This document shows, piece by piece, positions 47,295 to 60,159 of a stretch of DNA of 64,000 bases; the stretch's first letter is position 1; every line of letters begins with the position of its first letter. The stretch is from Gloeophyllum trabeum ATCC 11539 (Eukaryota; Basidiomycota; Agaricomycetes; Gloeophyllales; Gloeophyllaceae), in the NCBI RefSeq assembly GCF_000344685.1, contig NW_006920411.1, positions 1,098,003 through 1,162,002 of the forward strand, read 5' to 3'. The translations under genes and the position numbers were made by a program. Below the pieces are notes generated by a model. It saw only the letters and a list, made by a program, of their open reading frames with translations, made no database searches and was not told the origin of the DNA.

Positions 47295-49052
47295 ATGCCG
47301 CGCCAAAGGCCCCCGTCGCCCAACGGCTTCTCAGACACTGAGCCTCCAAGTAGTGAGGTGGAAAGTGACTCTGCACAAGCAGAAGGTCATGAGTCTGAGG
47401 CAAACGGGTCTGACCTTGCTGCCGAAGCTGGTGCTAGGAAACATATCGAACGCTTGTCGAAGGCTGAACTCATTGCGGTATGGCCGGCGCGATTTTATTT
47501 CTACGACTTACTGATCGCTAGAGGATAGGAGTTACAAGCATCTCAGCTCCGCGAGGGTAAAGCCCTCAAAGACGTCAAAAGGCTTGTTGGCCAGGTCGCT
47601 GAGCTCAAATTGAAGCTCAGGAATAGGAAAGAACGTGGAAAGGAGGTCCCAGCAGCAATCCTGGCCCGGTTAGACGATATCGCGATGTGCGGACGCAAGT
47701 ACAATGTCATGCACGATCCGTGGCCGAATGCCGAGTTGTTCAGCAGGGCACGACCGGAAGGTGAAGTAGTGCTCATTGGTCCAAGAAGGTTCCTATCGGA
47801 CAAGATGCGGGAAGCTGCCATCGTGGAGGAGCTGTATATGTTCCTTCCGGAGAACTTACATGAGATGATTGGGCCGGAAGGCCACTCGTCCTTCACTAAA
47901 GAGGTGCGTACTTCTCATGCGGTGACTGTCGCAGCTGCTGATACGAAAGCAATTGGGGCAGTTCCGGCAAAAAGGTGGTAACAGCCGGGCATCGCTAGTC
48001 CACAAGCTGAGTACTCAGGCTGTCTCGATTTTCAAATGTCTCGGTGTCACCGAGAACCATCTGGCGGATGGCAATGACCGAGCGAACTGCCCTGAACTGC
48101 AGCGACTGCTGAAGTATGATACCACATCACCGAAGTACCCATCTTGGCTGCCGGTACTGTTTGAAGGTGTCCCGCGGCACTTCCGAGAGAGCAATCTCAA
48201 ATATGTGTTTCGCAACAGGGCTTTATTCAATGTTTGTACTCTGCTTCCTGTAACTGATTAAGACAACTAAAACATCAATCACTCAGCTCCTTTGGTGCGT
48301 TCTCTGGGGCAAGTTACCTACAGGCTCTTCGAATAAACCACGAGGAGGGCCGGACACGAACGGCAAGAAGTGGAATGTCACGTCGATCACGCCTGGTGCG
48401 ATTGCGTGGGCTGCCATTGCGGTTCGTAGCCATTGATTCATCAATTATTGTCCTTGATGACAGTGGCATTCTACAGGCTATATATCTTCTCTCTCCCGAC
48501 ACCGAGTTCTCTGCAACGGGAAAGACAACGCATATCAACTATTCCGAGCTCTTCACAAGGTACAAGAACTCGATTATAGCCGGCATGGACAATCAATCTG
48601 TCCAAGACACCATATCTATGTATAACCGGTTTCTCTTCTCGTCTGCTTTCATATCTCTTGATGAGGTCATGCAAACTGGATCGGGTGATGAGAACGGCGA
48701 GGACTTCGTCGAGGACTTTGTACGTGCTCTTGATGCTGTCGATCAGTCAGAGGAGGACGACAACGTCAATGATCTCGCGGCCGCCGTCGGACAGCGGTTG
48801 TCTGTCATTGACCACGAACGTCCTGCGGAACCCCCTGAACACACTTGTCTGTCCCAGCCCTCAGTCTCTCCTCCATCTCGAGGCACGGGAGTCAATACCA
48901 GTCCCCCCGCTGTTGCGGAGCCTGATCAGGGAGGGTCTTCCGGGCGGGCACACTCGACGCGGGGCAGCAAGTCGAAGCCGAGCTCCAAGGGCAAGCAAGC
49001 TGAGCCCGCTGAATCAAACGCTCGCAAGACGCGGAGCACCAAGCATCGGTAA
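47295..49052 (+). CDS. DUF6698 domain protein, beside the Plavaka transposase
   Basis: A five-exon gene starting at ATG 47295, 160 bp after the transposase stop and on the same strand. The N terminus is acidic and low-complexity (SDTEPPSSEVESDSAQAEGH), then comes a coiled-coil-like part (QLREGKALKDVKRLVGQVAE). The DUF6698-like core shows DIAMCGRKYNVMHDPWPNAE, EELYMFLPENLHEMIG, LKYVFRNRALFN, GGPDTNGKKWNVTSITPGAI, AIYLLSPDTEFSATGKTTHI and NYSELFTRYKNSIIAGMDNQ. The C-terminal ~170 residues are disordered with a basic end (KTRSTKHR), possibly nuclear. DUF6698 proteins are Agaricomycete-specific and uncharacterised. Being an accessory gene of the transposon is an inference from proximity only. Confidence 0.72.
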
Positions 49053-49358
49053 CTAGGCGCTATGTGGATGTTGGGATAGTCATTCACTGTTCAAGTTTGT
49101 TTCGTGTACTAGCGTCCGAAGTAGCGTATTTTACAAGATTGAAATGGGTTTGGCCACATCAAGTGGCATCTTGATCTAAGTCAATCTTGTTGCGATCGCG
49201 TTTCAGCCAATGTCGCCTAGCTTCCAGCCACCACCTGGACCACGCTCGCAACCAGTATACTGACATGTTGTGTGGGTGATACCTCGAACAGCTGCCAGGT
49301 CCTTGCGAAACACTGACTCTCTCTTTTCCTCCTCCACCTCCATTGACCACCATTTGAC

Positions 49359-51205
<1,847 letters not shown>

Positions 51206-51537
51206 TGAGTGGGACACTCAGCCCGATAATGACATCTTCAAGCAGTGTTCCGACCCGTAACTGCTAAGCTTCATTTACTGCCGTCTAGTATAAACATGTG
51301 CTAATTAGACTGTTACAGCCATGTACAGCCATGTACAAGTTCAAGAGATCAGTTGGACGCCGCGGGGAGGAAAAGGTGCAGAGCTCGTTGACGAGCAGCG
51401 TGAGATCGCGGTCAAGGGACAGGCTGCCGACGAGTCCGGCCCCTACGAGCAGATCCGGGAGATGCGGCAATAGAAGAGGTGCTACCCGTCCAGGAGTTGT
51501 AGGCTGAATATATGCTATCGAGCTTCTCCCTAGTATA

Positions 51538-51625
51538 TAGTGTATCGTCTAACGGATTAAGTCTCAACTCTGTAAGTTCTGTTCTATATATAATTATGTC
51601 TGCTAAAGGTTGTTGGTTCGAATCC
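51538..51625 (+). repeat. tRNA-like (SINE-like) sequence with A- and B-box resemblance
   Basis: GGTTCGAATCC at 51615-51625 is a perfect RNA polymerase III B box. About 60 bp upstream, TAGTGTATCGTCTAACGG (51538-51555) resembles the D-arm/A-box region of a tRNA. The intervening DNA is AT-rich and I could not fold a full cloverleaf. A tRNA-derived SINE or decayed tRNA is most likely; chance is possible. Confidence 0.3.
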
Positions 51626-51729
51626 ATGTCAAGCCACTTAATCATGATGGCCAACTGGGAGCGGCAAATAAAGGATAGAGGGTCAGTAATTGTTTTATTC
51701 TCCTATTAGTTAGTAATAGTGGCCTCGGA

Positions 51730-51970
51730 ATTGCAACTGCGTGACAATGCTGTTCTTGTATTATTACGTCATTGCAACAACCCTGTCTCGATCGCGATTG
51801 CGGTCCTCGCCTTTGCATCACGATCCCATCTTAATTTCATTGTAACGTTGTCACAATGACCATTGCAATGAGCATTGCATTGCCATTATGAGGTTCCGCC
51901 TTTCTCACGACTCATTACAATATCGCGTTACATTACGGGGGTTGCAATACATTTCAATGTATCGCAATGG
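51730..51970. repeat. Cluster of CATTG/CAATG motifs
   Basis: About 240 bp with many copies of ATTGCAA/TTGCAAT-type words, for example CATTGCAATGAGCATTGCAT near 51860 and TTGCAATACATTTCAATG near 51940. The density exceeds that of the flanks. No coding potential is seen. Confidence 0.4.
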
Positions 51971-54233
51971 GCGCCGGCTTTCTCCGACAACGGGGGTCTG
52001 ATTACCACTGACGTGGATTTCCGTGTTAACCTTCTCCGTCACAATAACTGCTTGTATCCAGCCTCCACTACCAGCCGGTTATCCAGGTCCTCCAGTCGGC
52101 GTTGGTTGGAATGGGACCTAAATCGCCATTTACGCAGAACGCGCAGGCCATATTGAGCTGGCCGTCTAGACAAGTCGTGCAAGGAGCAACGCGTGGATTT
52201 CGCCGTCAGATTCGGGTGCCCAAATGCTAGCTCAGAAAGTTCGGTAATGTTGGGAAGACCAGGCTGTCTGTGTTGCAGCTGACAGCAATATTGAGCGGCG
52301 CAGGGGAAGTCCAGCGGTGGTCGGACGGAAACTCGTTGCGGAGTCTTTCCCGGCGGCGACCGAAAGGCCAAAAATCAGAAGAAATGCACAGAAAATCGTA
52401 GGAAACATGGAATCACCCCCTAATTTTTGACGTCGATAGCTGGAAGATATGACAACCTGTTTTGAGCGACATGAAAGAGCCAGATGGAAACAAATCCAGG
52501 CGTGATTTTGCGGTGGGCTTCAATGCTCGGTGCGGTTCCGGTTGCCGAGGGACGCGCGAGGCGAGACCCGGGTCGCGCAGGATCCGCTTATCTGGATGGC
52601 GCTTCCACCACTCGCTGGTTTACTTTTGCCGTTGACTCGTTGGATGCTGCCTTTGACACTGACAAACGTCTTCGACGCAGTACAGCACCAGCGGGTTGTC
52701 CAGTCCGGTATATCTCCTCTGGCGACGATGGAGAGCGGGATTGCACAACAGTTTCCAGAACTTTGCTGGTGTCTTGCATTGTCGGTGTCTCTTTCTGCAT
52801 CATCTTCTGTATCTTCCACAGCTGCTAGCTGTTCTGTCGGCGGATCTTCTGGCTTCGACCACCATGACGAAGTCGAAAAAGACATTTGCTCGGTACGCGA
52901 TGGCTGAAACGTTTTCTTACTCAAAATGTATCATCGGGGGCCTTGACTGTGTCGTTGCTGGGATAGGCTCGGTGTTCGTGATCACAGGTCGGATTGCATC
53001 TGGGACAAACATCGATTTATTCGAGGAGGGGATCTTACAATATGTCACAGCAGTGAGTATTTTCTTATTCGACTGGTCGTCATCGCATGTCGGACCGTAT
53101 ATTTCGTGGCATTGGCTTCTGGTTGTTAAGTGTCGTTGGCTTCTAGTTGTTGAGTGCTGATCTTCACCGATTTGATGGACGATCTTGGATGTTCTTGTCT
53201 TGATCACACCAGGAACTTTGATGCAGGCTCTGAAGGAGTACATGACTCAGTTCTTGTTATTGCTGATGAGAGTTAGAAGAAAAGACGCGCCTTGCGCGGC
53301 ATCGCGCTTTATGCTGCGATGCGTGACCATGTCACATGTCGTGACTCGACTGCGGGCCCGCCTTTCCATGTCTTTTCCTCCGTCATAATATTGTTAGAGT
53401 GGAAGGCTGACTGAGGACTAGGGACGCAGATCGTATGTCATATAAATCCGATACGTACTGCATGCCAGGTATACCAGATGGCCGTGATCGTTGAGCGTGG
53501 CTACCAGACGCGCTCAATTGCGCGGACACGGAAGTAAATCCAGCGTCACCGGTCCCGGCCAGCGTACGCACCTCGACGATCGATTTGGCGTCGGTCATCG
53601 TGTGTCTCTCTCCTCCTCTGCGCTCTCCCGACAGTATGCTGAGGCCATGTGTATTGAAGAACGGCTTGACTATGCTGTCAGTATCCCACTATAGCGCGTT
53701 GCAAGATGGGGCTTGGTTGGAAGGCGTCCCGCAGTTGGTCCCGTGTTCCTTCGTCGTACTTCTCCGTTGTCTGGACCGATACAGAGGCAAGGCAAGTGGC
53801 TTTACCGTGTCTGAGACCAGGATCCGTATGAAGTCAGCCGAAGGCAAGTCTAGTGTCCTCTTGCGCATCGGAGACGTTTAGAACGAGTCGCGTCTGCAAT
53901 GCCGTAACGATTCGGGCGTCTCTAGCCAACGAGCTCTCGGCGGCGCTACTTCTGGATCTGTTAGTCCCGGAATACTGGAGCAACAACACGTTATCGAAGG
54001 GTCGTCTAATTTGCGGTCGACCCTGAAAGGGCAACGCTGTCTGCCAATATTCTAGGACATCCCGCTTTATCAAATTTTTGTAGATCGCCGTCATTCAGTT
54101 GTCTGGCTATATAACCAGCGCTGCCCAACCACCGGGGCTTGGTTAACCCCCTACCTTGTGGTGGACGTCCTGACTCTGCCCTCGGAAATTATCTTGCCTG
54201 CCAGTGTTGCTGCCATTTACCAGCCAACCTTCA
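51971..54233. other. Gene-poor stretch
   Basis: I recognise no gene over about 2.3 kb. A two-copy 24-bp tandem repeat lies at 53112-53159 (TTGGCTTCTGGTTGTTAAGT and a diverged copy). Open frames at 52530-53160 have no recognisable domain; one includes a hydrophobic run near 52930-53000. Confidence 0.4.
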
Positions 54234-54678
54234 ATGTCGCGGCGCCTCGAGCCTGCTTATCCCTCATTCACTCTGGTGTTAAACGACGCCTTTGATCCTT
54301 TTCGTCCTCCGCCGTACCAGTCGTCCTGGGATGAAAACTGCCATACCTATTCAGCCCATTATCCGATTCGTTCTGAAGAGCCTCTCATGGTAAGGTGTTC
54401 TACTGGTACGATGACATGAATTCTGTGAACTCATGTGACGAAGACCACTGTGGACTACAGATACGACGATCCTCCTTTTGTGGCGACCGTCACATGGGTA
54501 GGTCGAACTTCTCTATCCTTGGATCCCCGGTGAACGGGCCGTGTAGGACGAATTCTGGGAACCGAATCAAGAAGCATCTAATTTACAGGCGTTGAAGACC
54601 AGTGATTCGTCTCCGGAGGTCACGAAGCGTCGACGCTTTTCAGATTTGGTCGTGGTGCGCGCTAAACGCAATACTTAG
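54234..54678 (+). CDS. Possible short gene, hypothetical
   Basis: ATG 54234 opens a protein-like exon (MSRRLEPAYPSFTLVLNDAF, DPFRPPPYQSSWDEN) that ends at a good donor (ATG|GTAAGG, 54390). A small exon (IRRSSFCGDRHM) and a later segment (LKTSDSSPEVTKRRRFSDLV) with a basic cluster follow. The second junction does not keep the frame into that last segment, so the model is incomplete or the gene is decayed. No family recognised. Confidence 0.25.
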
Positions 54679-54917
54679 ATGTTCCGCGCTCATTCTTCCG
54701 TCTTTTATAGGACTTAGCTCTCGTGATCAAAAGAAAGTGCACCGTGCGCTCTTTCCTATACTCGCGGAAGACGCCCCTCTCGACGTTGACCAACCTTGAC
54801 CTTGCGTCCTGAAGTGGTGCTATTCTGCCTTGATTAGATTCTATCCCTGCCACGTTTCTGGTCCAATATCTTTCACTCAAGGGGCAGACAGAAATAAAAT
54901 TTTCGACCACATGCCAC

Positions 54918-55272
54918 AAATCTCAGTTAAGGGTCTCCAGGGGACCCCCCCTCCCCCCGTGGGACAGTCTCACGGTACATAAAAGGGAAGGCATGTCGCA
55001 TAGCAAGCAAGGGTTAGGGTTACTTTGTCACAGGGGGTGTCACATCTACGTCGGTCACAATTCATATGTTTTTCTGAAGATCGCTACCAGGGGTCGTTCT
55101 TTCTCACCGCTTTCCTCTGGGATACTTCAGAAAGGCATTTAGGTTACTCAAAAGTACCCAATGGTGTGCCAGATACCTACCTGTTAGCCCCCTTACCCCA
55201 GATGGCTGGGCGCTTAACTGATAATAAATCTCAGTTAAGGGCTCCGAGGTCCCCCCCCTCCCCCTGCATGTG
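54918..55272. repeat. Direct repeats 308 bp apart with a C-rich tail
   Basis: AAATCTCAGTTAAGGG followed by CTCC and a run of seven to eight C, CT, then more C occurs at 54918-54960 and again at 55226-55270. The second copy is preceded by the inverted word CTTAACTGA, which makes a 9-bp stem with TCAGTTAAG. Between them (about 55012) is GGGTTAGGGTTA, two telomere-type units. The pair could be the ends of a short element or an old duplication. Confidence 0.5.
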
Positions 55273-55658
55273 GTCTCGGCATCTCCCGGTGTCCGTATTA
55301 TAGCATTCACGACTCGGTTCGTCCTCGTACCTATTTCCCCAACGTTACAAGATCTTGGATAGTCATACACAGCTCGTAATGTTGCTTGACACATAATACA
55401 TAGCTATACCATTCCCGTAGCGCATTTTTCAAGTTGTGGCCTACTGGGGAGATGTGCCTGTGGTGCAGAATGACATCTCCGTCTCACACGGATGCCCAGC
55501 CGCTTTGGTATACTGCTACCTACCGTTCACCAGCGCCTATGCTTCGACAAAGATTCCTTTCAGGTTCACTATACTGGACCGACTGTCTTAGCGCGTTTGA
55601 CTTAAGGTCACGTTCGAAGTCCAACTGAGTGATTGGAACTCAAGCGTGCACAAGGAGG

Positions 55659-57898
55659 ATGTCTGAACACTTCCGCCTAGCATCTCCTTTGTCTTCTTCT
55701 CCTGGTCGGCCATCGCCTTTGTCTCGTCCCCATTTTCCCTGGACGACGTACACCCACCGTGCCTCCAGCTCATCTGTGTCGCTTTCCTCGGCTGGAGCGT
55801 CTACTCCGACGTTAGGTGTCCAGAATCTATTCGACCCGAGGTCCTCATCCAGACTCGGAACGCCTCTCTCAACGAGTACCCAAAAGCCAACTGGTGTTAC
55901 CGGTATGCAGGAAGAAGCAATGAGGCACTGGAACTTTACCGCATGTCTTATTTCCCCTACTGGGTCTTGTCGTATAGCTCAATGTATCTCAGGCGTTTGA
56001 GTGGATTGTGCGCGACGTTCATAAGCTAAGAGACTTCGTGGAGGGTGGCACGGCCAACGACGAAGGATCGGATAATGAGGGCCAACAAGATGACTTCGAC
56101 ATATTCAAAGAGTCTCCTATACTTGGCGAGGGCAAGTTCAAGCTGGAAATAGGTCAGTAACGAATACTACACGCGTCCAGCAGTTGTCTAGGGCGCCTGC
56201 TCAATAGACCTGGCTTGGCAGCTCGGTCCCCCCCAGCTGACGGACGGACACCGACACTGTGTCTGTTTCTGACATCCTTGTTGGTCGACTATGCGCATGA
56301 CTATGAAATGTCTGCCTCCATGATGACGGCAATCAAGTGTCAGGATGACCGCGCTGGAGAACGGGGAGCTCGGGCGGACTGGGTATGGGAGCACTGGGAC
56401 AACGACTGGATATTCCGGCAGGAACGTGAAGTTTGGGGTAAGCCTTTGCTCACGTCCGTCGCGGAATGATCAGGAATGACAGCTTTTAAGAGTGTCCTTT
56501 ACCGCCACTGTCGCAGTTACTGGAGTCTCCTAGGATAGAAGAGACAGACTCGTTCGTTATATGCGTGCAAATTCACAGTCCCACCGGCCCCTTCTTCCCC
56601 CAACAGTCGTCCGCATACTACGTCCCTCGAGACCTACTCGAGGGGCTTGAAGCCTCTCTTGATAATGCGAGTAAGCAAAGTACCTAATATACCCGGATCG
56701 CAGCTAACCAGAGTTGCAGATACCGGCGATGTGAGATTTGTTTGTCTCGAGCGGCAAGAGCAACCGCCGCCATCGCCGGCTTCGCCAAACACTTCGACAA
56801 GCCGGCGCTCATCCTCGTCATGCTCGCATGGTCCGTTCCACTCTCACATTACTGCCAGGAAACGCATCATCTTCGCGCATTCGGATATCCTCACTCGTCG
56901 CTCTGAATACTTCGCCACTATGCTAAGTTCCGCCTTTTCCGAGAATGCATCCGCCGCGGGTGAACGCAAGGTCTTCACGGTCGTGGTGGAAGAAGCAGAT
57001 TTTGTCACCATATATTGGCTACTGAAATGGGTGTACGCCAACTGGTTGCTCTTCAAAGAGGCAGATGACCCTCGGGTTGCTGTGGATGGCGTAGGCGCGG
57101 GCTGGAGTGCTAAATGGCTGACCAGTCGCGGTGGCAGCAGCGAGTGGGATTGGAAGACGTTCAACAAGAATATCATCATTGACGAGGTCAATAGGGACGA
57201 CGCGAGGAGCGCTACCAGCGCAGAAAGCGCCAGGTCTAGTGGCGAGCGTCGTGGAACGAAGGGTAAGCAGCCAATGACAACCACTGCGCCGGTTACGCCG
57301 TCCGGGTCCAAGGTGGCAGCATCAGCCAAAACGACGCCCAGTTCTCAGCAGAGCATGTCGCGAACCTCGTCGTCGACTTTGTCTCGGCGTACTGGTGCAG
57401 GGGCGGGACCCGCTGTAGGTTCGACTTCCGTGGCGATCCCGATCCCCGATGCACCCTCTGTATCTCATCGTACCAAAACCGTCCCTGTTCCCGTTGCTAT
57501 TCCCTCCGCGCACTATCCTATATCGCCTCTTACACACAGACATCCTCCATCCGTTGCTTCCACCCCTGACCCTCATCCGCACCCTACGCGTCCACCACCA
57601 CCGGCATCGGCATTGTCGATGTACCAGGTCGCTCATCGTTACGCCATGCCTGGCCTGGCTTCGCTCGCGCTGGAACATATAATGTCGACCATCACGCCCA
57701 AGTCGAGCTTTGCCTTACTGCTGGCAACCGCTGTATGGGACGAGCTGCACTCTTTCGTGGAGGTCTGTCTGGTTTCCCTCTTCACACATCCATATGTCTC
57801 ATCGTATGTTCCAGGACTACGTTGTGGAGAAGTGGGACGACGTCTCGGTTTCGGAAGAGTTTGAACAGTGCTGCCAGGAAGTTGCTGCCGGAGAGTAG
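55659..57898 (+). CDS. BTB/POZ domain protein
   Basis: A multi-exon gene starting at ATG 55659 (MSEHFRLASPLSSSPGRPSP). It has a Ser/Pro-rich N terminus, then a MATH-like or unknown segment (AFEWIVRDVHKLRDFVEGG; DFDIFKESPILGEGKFKLEI; SFVICVQIHSPTGPFFPQQS; AYYVPRDLLEGLEASLDNA). A split BTB domain follows: RKRIIFAHSDILTRRSEYFA followed by TMLSSAFSEN, then FTVVVEEADFVTIYWLLKWV. A long Ser/Thr/Pro-rich insert (about 200 residues) precedes the BTB C-terminal helices (MYQVAHRYAMPGLASLALEH). The last exon ends EEFEQCCQEVAAGE at TAG 57896-57898. BTB proteins often serve as Cullin-3 adaptors or dimerise transcription factors; no zinc finger is seen, so an adaptor role is inferred. Confidence 0.75.
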
Positions 57899-58348
57899 GT
57901 CTTTATTCTTGACGGTAATGTCAAGGAACTTATGTTCGTGCTAGGTGGGGTCCGGAAGGCGGCAAGACAATGATGGCTCTGTTTAGACGGCTACGTTCTC
58001 CTAGTGCCCTCGGGTTCTCGAGGCCATGATAAAGTCCTCGCTATGTATCCTGGCATCAGTTCCCGATCATGATATTTGGTGGCAGCCACCCGTATTGCAA
58101 AGCAACGGATTTCGTCTTAGTCCTTCGATGAGCCCGAAGTTTACGCCCTCTCGGCGCGTCGAGGTTCTGCGTGGATAGCACAGCATTATACTTTAGAGAG
58201 GCACCAAGTGATCGGAAAGTGCCGCAGGCCTAGTCATTGGTTTACGCTTGACGAGCGCGATAAGATAGACATACATGCGTGCCTATTTATTTGCAACGGC
58301 GGGGGGCGCCTCGCCCTTGCCCTCCTCCCCGCATCCACCCTCCGCAAA
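57899..58348. other. Intergenic stretch
   Basis: Nothing recognisable is seen between the BTB gene and the oxygenase gene apart from presumed terminator and promoter sequence. Confidence 0.4.
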
Positions 58349-59787
58349 ATGCTGGCCCTCAAGCAGGTCGCCGCCGTTGCCACCGTCGTCCGCGCCACTC
58401 GGCGTACGTTGCCCAGGAGAATTGGACGGTGTACACTTGCAACTCTTGCGGAGGTATGAGCGGAATGCATCTGAAGACCGGACCATTAGTCTGATGAAAA
58501 CCAGGACGTCAAGGCTGATTCCAATTTCCGGATCCCACTTATCGACCTGAGTCGGTTCACGGAAGCCAAGTCGAATGACGAGAAGAAGAAAACAGCCCAG
58601 GACATAGTAGACGGTTTCAGAGAAGTCGGATTCATATACCTGGACCGGCACGGGATTCCAGAGTGGCAGGTCAAAAATGCATTCGACAAGGTACGCAGAA
58701 TAACAGGGGATATTTCTATGCCTACCTCACCTCACTGAACATGGTAGAGTGCGCAATTCTTTAATATGCCTCAGGACGTCAAGGTGAGTGCTGGTGATAC
58801 TTGGGTATACCGCTGCCTGGATATAACTGTGGATTACAGGACAAGCTGGCATGGGAGGATCCTCGGTCCAACCGTGGATATGTCCGCGTGGGCCGCGAAC
58901 GAGTAACCCAGGTACAAGACCCCGCCGAGATCGCAGCTCTTCGAGCCAAGGCGCCAGACACCAAGGAGAGCATGGAAATCGGACGGGACTGGGATCCTAC
59001 CTGGAGGAACATGTGGCCGCAGGAGACGGATGCACCAGGATTCAAACAGACCATGCTGGACTTCTTCAGGGTACGTCTCTCTGCCCCAGAAAGTGCCATG
59101 GACGGCAGGTGAATGCGCTTTTACAGACATGCCATGACTTGCATACGGTCGTGATGCGCGCGATTGCACTCGGCCTTGACCTGGACGAGGCATTCTTCCA
59201 GGATAAGATTGATGGACAGTGGCATAACCTCCGGCTTCTGAACTATCCTCCTGTTCGAAGATCGCTGCTCAAGCGAGAAGGCCAAGCCCGAGCCGGTGCT
59301 CATTCAGGTACGGGATATATGTAGGTTTCGCCTATATCAAAAACTGACAGAATGCCCTGGTAGACTATGGAACTTTGACTCTATTGTTCCAGGATTCGGT
59401 GGGCGGTCTTGAAGTGCAGAATCCTCACACGAAACAATACCAGCCCGCGCCGCCCATTGTGAGTGACCGGGATCTAGTCTCTGGAAAGGTAGGCTGACGT
59501 CGTTATATCGCTAGCCTGGCACGATCGTAGTGAACGCAGGGGACCTTCTCGCCCGCTGGAGCAACGACGTCCTCCGCTCTACCCTCCACCGAGTAGTCGC
59601 TCCTCCAGCGAAGAAAGTGAGCGAGACCGAGAGTATCACTCCCGCCCGCCAGTCCATCGCTTTCTTTTGCAACCCCAACTTTGACGCCACTATCTCGTGT
59701 TTACCGAACTGTGGGAAGGAAGCCAAGTATGAGCCTGTAACGACGGAGCAGTACATTGTCAGGAGGCTGGGGGAGACCTATGCTTGA
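58349..59787 (+). CDS. 2-oxoglutarate/Fe(II)-dependent oxygenase (isopenicillin N synthase-like)
   Basis: A small-molecule oxygenase of the 2OG-Fe(II) superfamily. The start at ATG 58349 gives a basic, Ala/Val-rich leader (MLALKQVAAVATVVRATRRT), possibly mitochondrial. An intron joins it in phase to DVKADSNFRIPLIDLSRF. The N domain continues VDGFREVGFIYLDRHGIPEW and SAQFFNMPQDVK; then SNRGYVRVGRERVTQ and LRLLNYPPVRRSLLK. The catalytic core shows HSDYGTLTLLFQDSVGGLEV (iron ligands H-x-D), the distal histidine in STLHRVVAPP and the 2OG-binding pair in ARQSIAFFCNPNFDATI (R-x-S). It ends at TGA 59785-59787. All cofactor residues are present. The substrate is unknown; no biosynthetic genes are nearby. 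Confidence 0.85.
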
Positions 59788-60159
59788 TTTATTCCCGTGT
59801 CTCTATGGTTCGCTTCATTTCTGGAGGTTATGGGAGTAAAGTTGTGAATTGCCGGTGGATGTATGAATGTTATGTAACCAGTACATATTATAAGATGTTC
59901 TCTACATTTACACATGGGAGGTCTTCAAACCACATCGCAGTATAAGGTATAACAAGCATGTAGGCAAGCATGAGATAAGCGAGAAATGGAGGGGGAGAGA
60001 CTGGGAAGTCTGTCCCCCGAATCACGACAAGTTCATATTCTTGAATAAAAATGGTGCACTTTCATCTTCCGTCCACTCCGTGAGATCCCACAGGCGGGCC
60101 CTTGAATGGCAACCTGGGGGAAACCGCCAGATGATCCTTGTATTCCTTCCACACTCGGG

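Noticed and set aside
52530..53160. Open frames with a hydrophobic stretch as a membrane-protein gene
   Set aside because: No consistent start, exon joining or family pattern.
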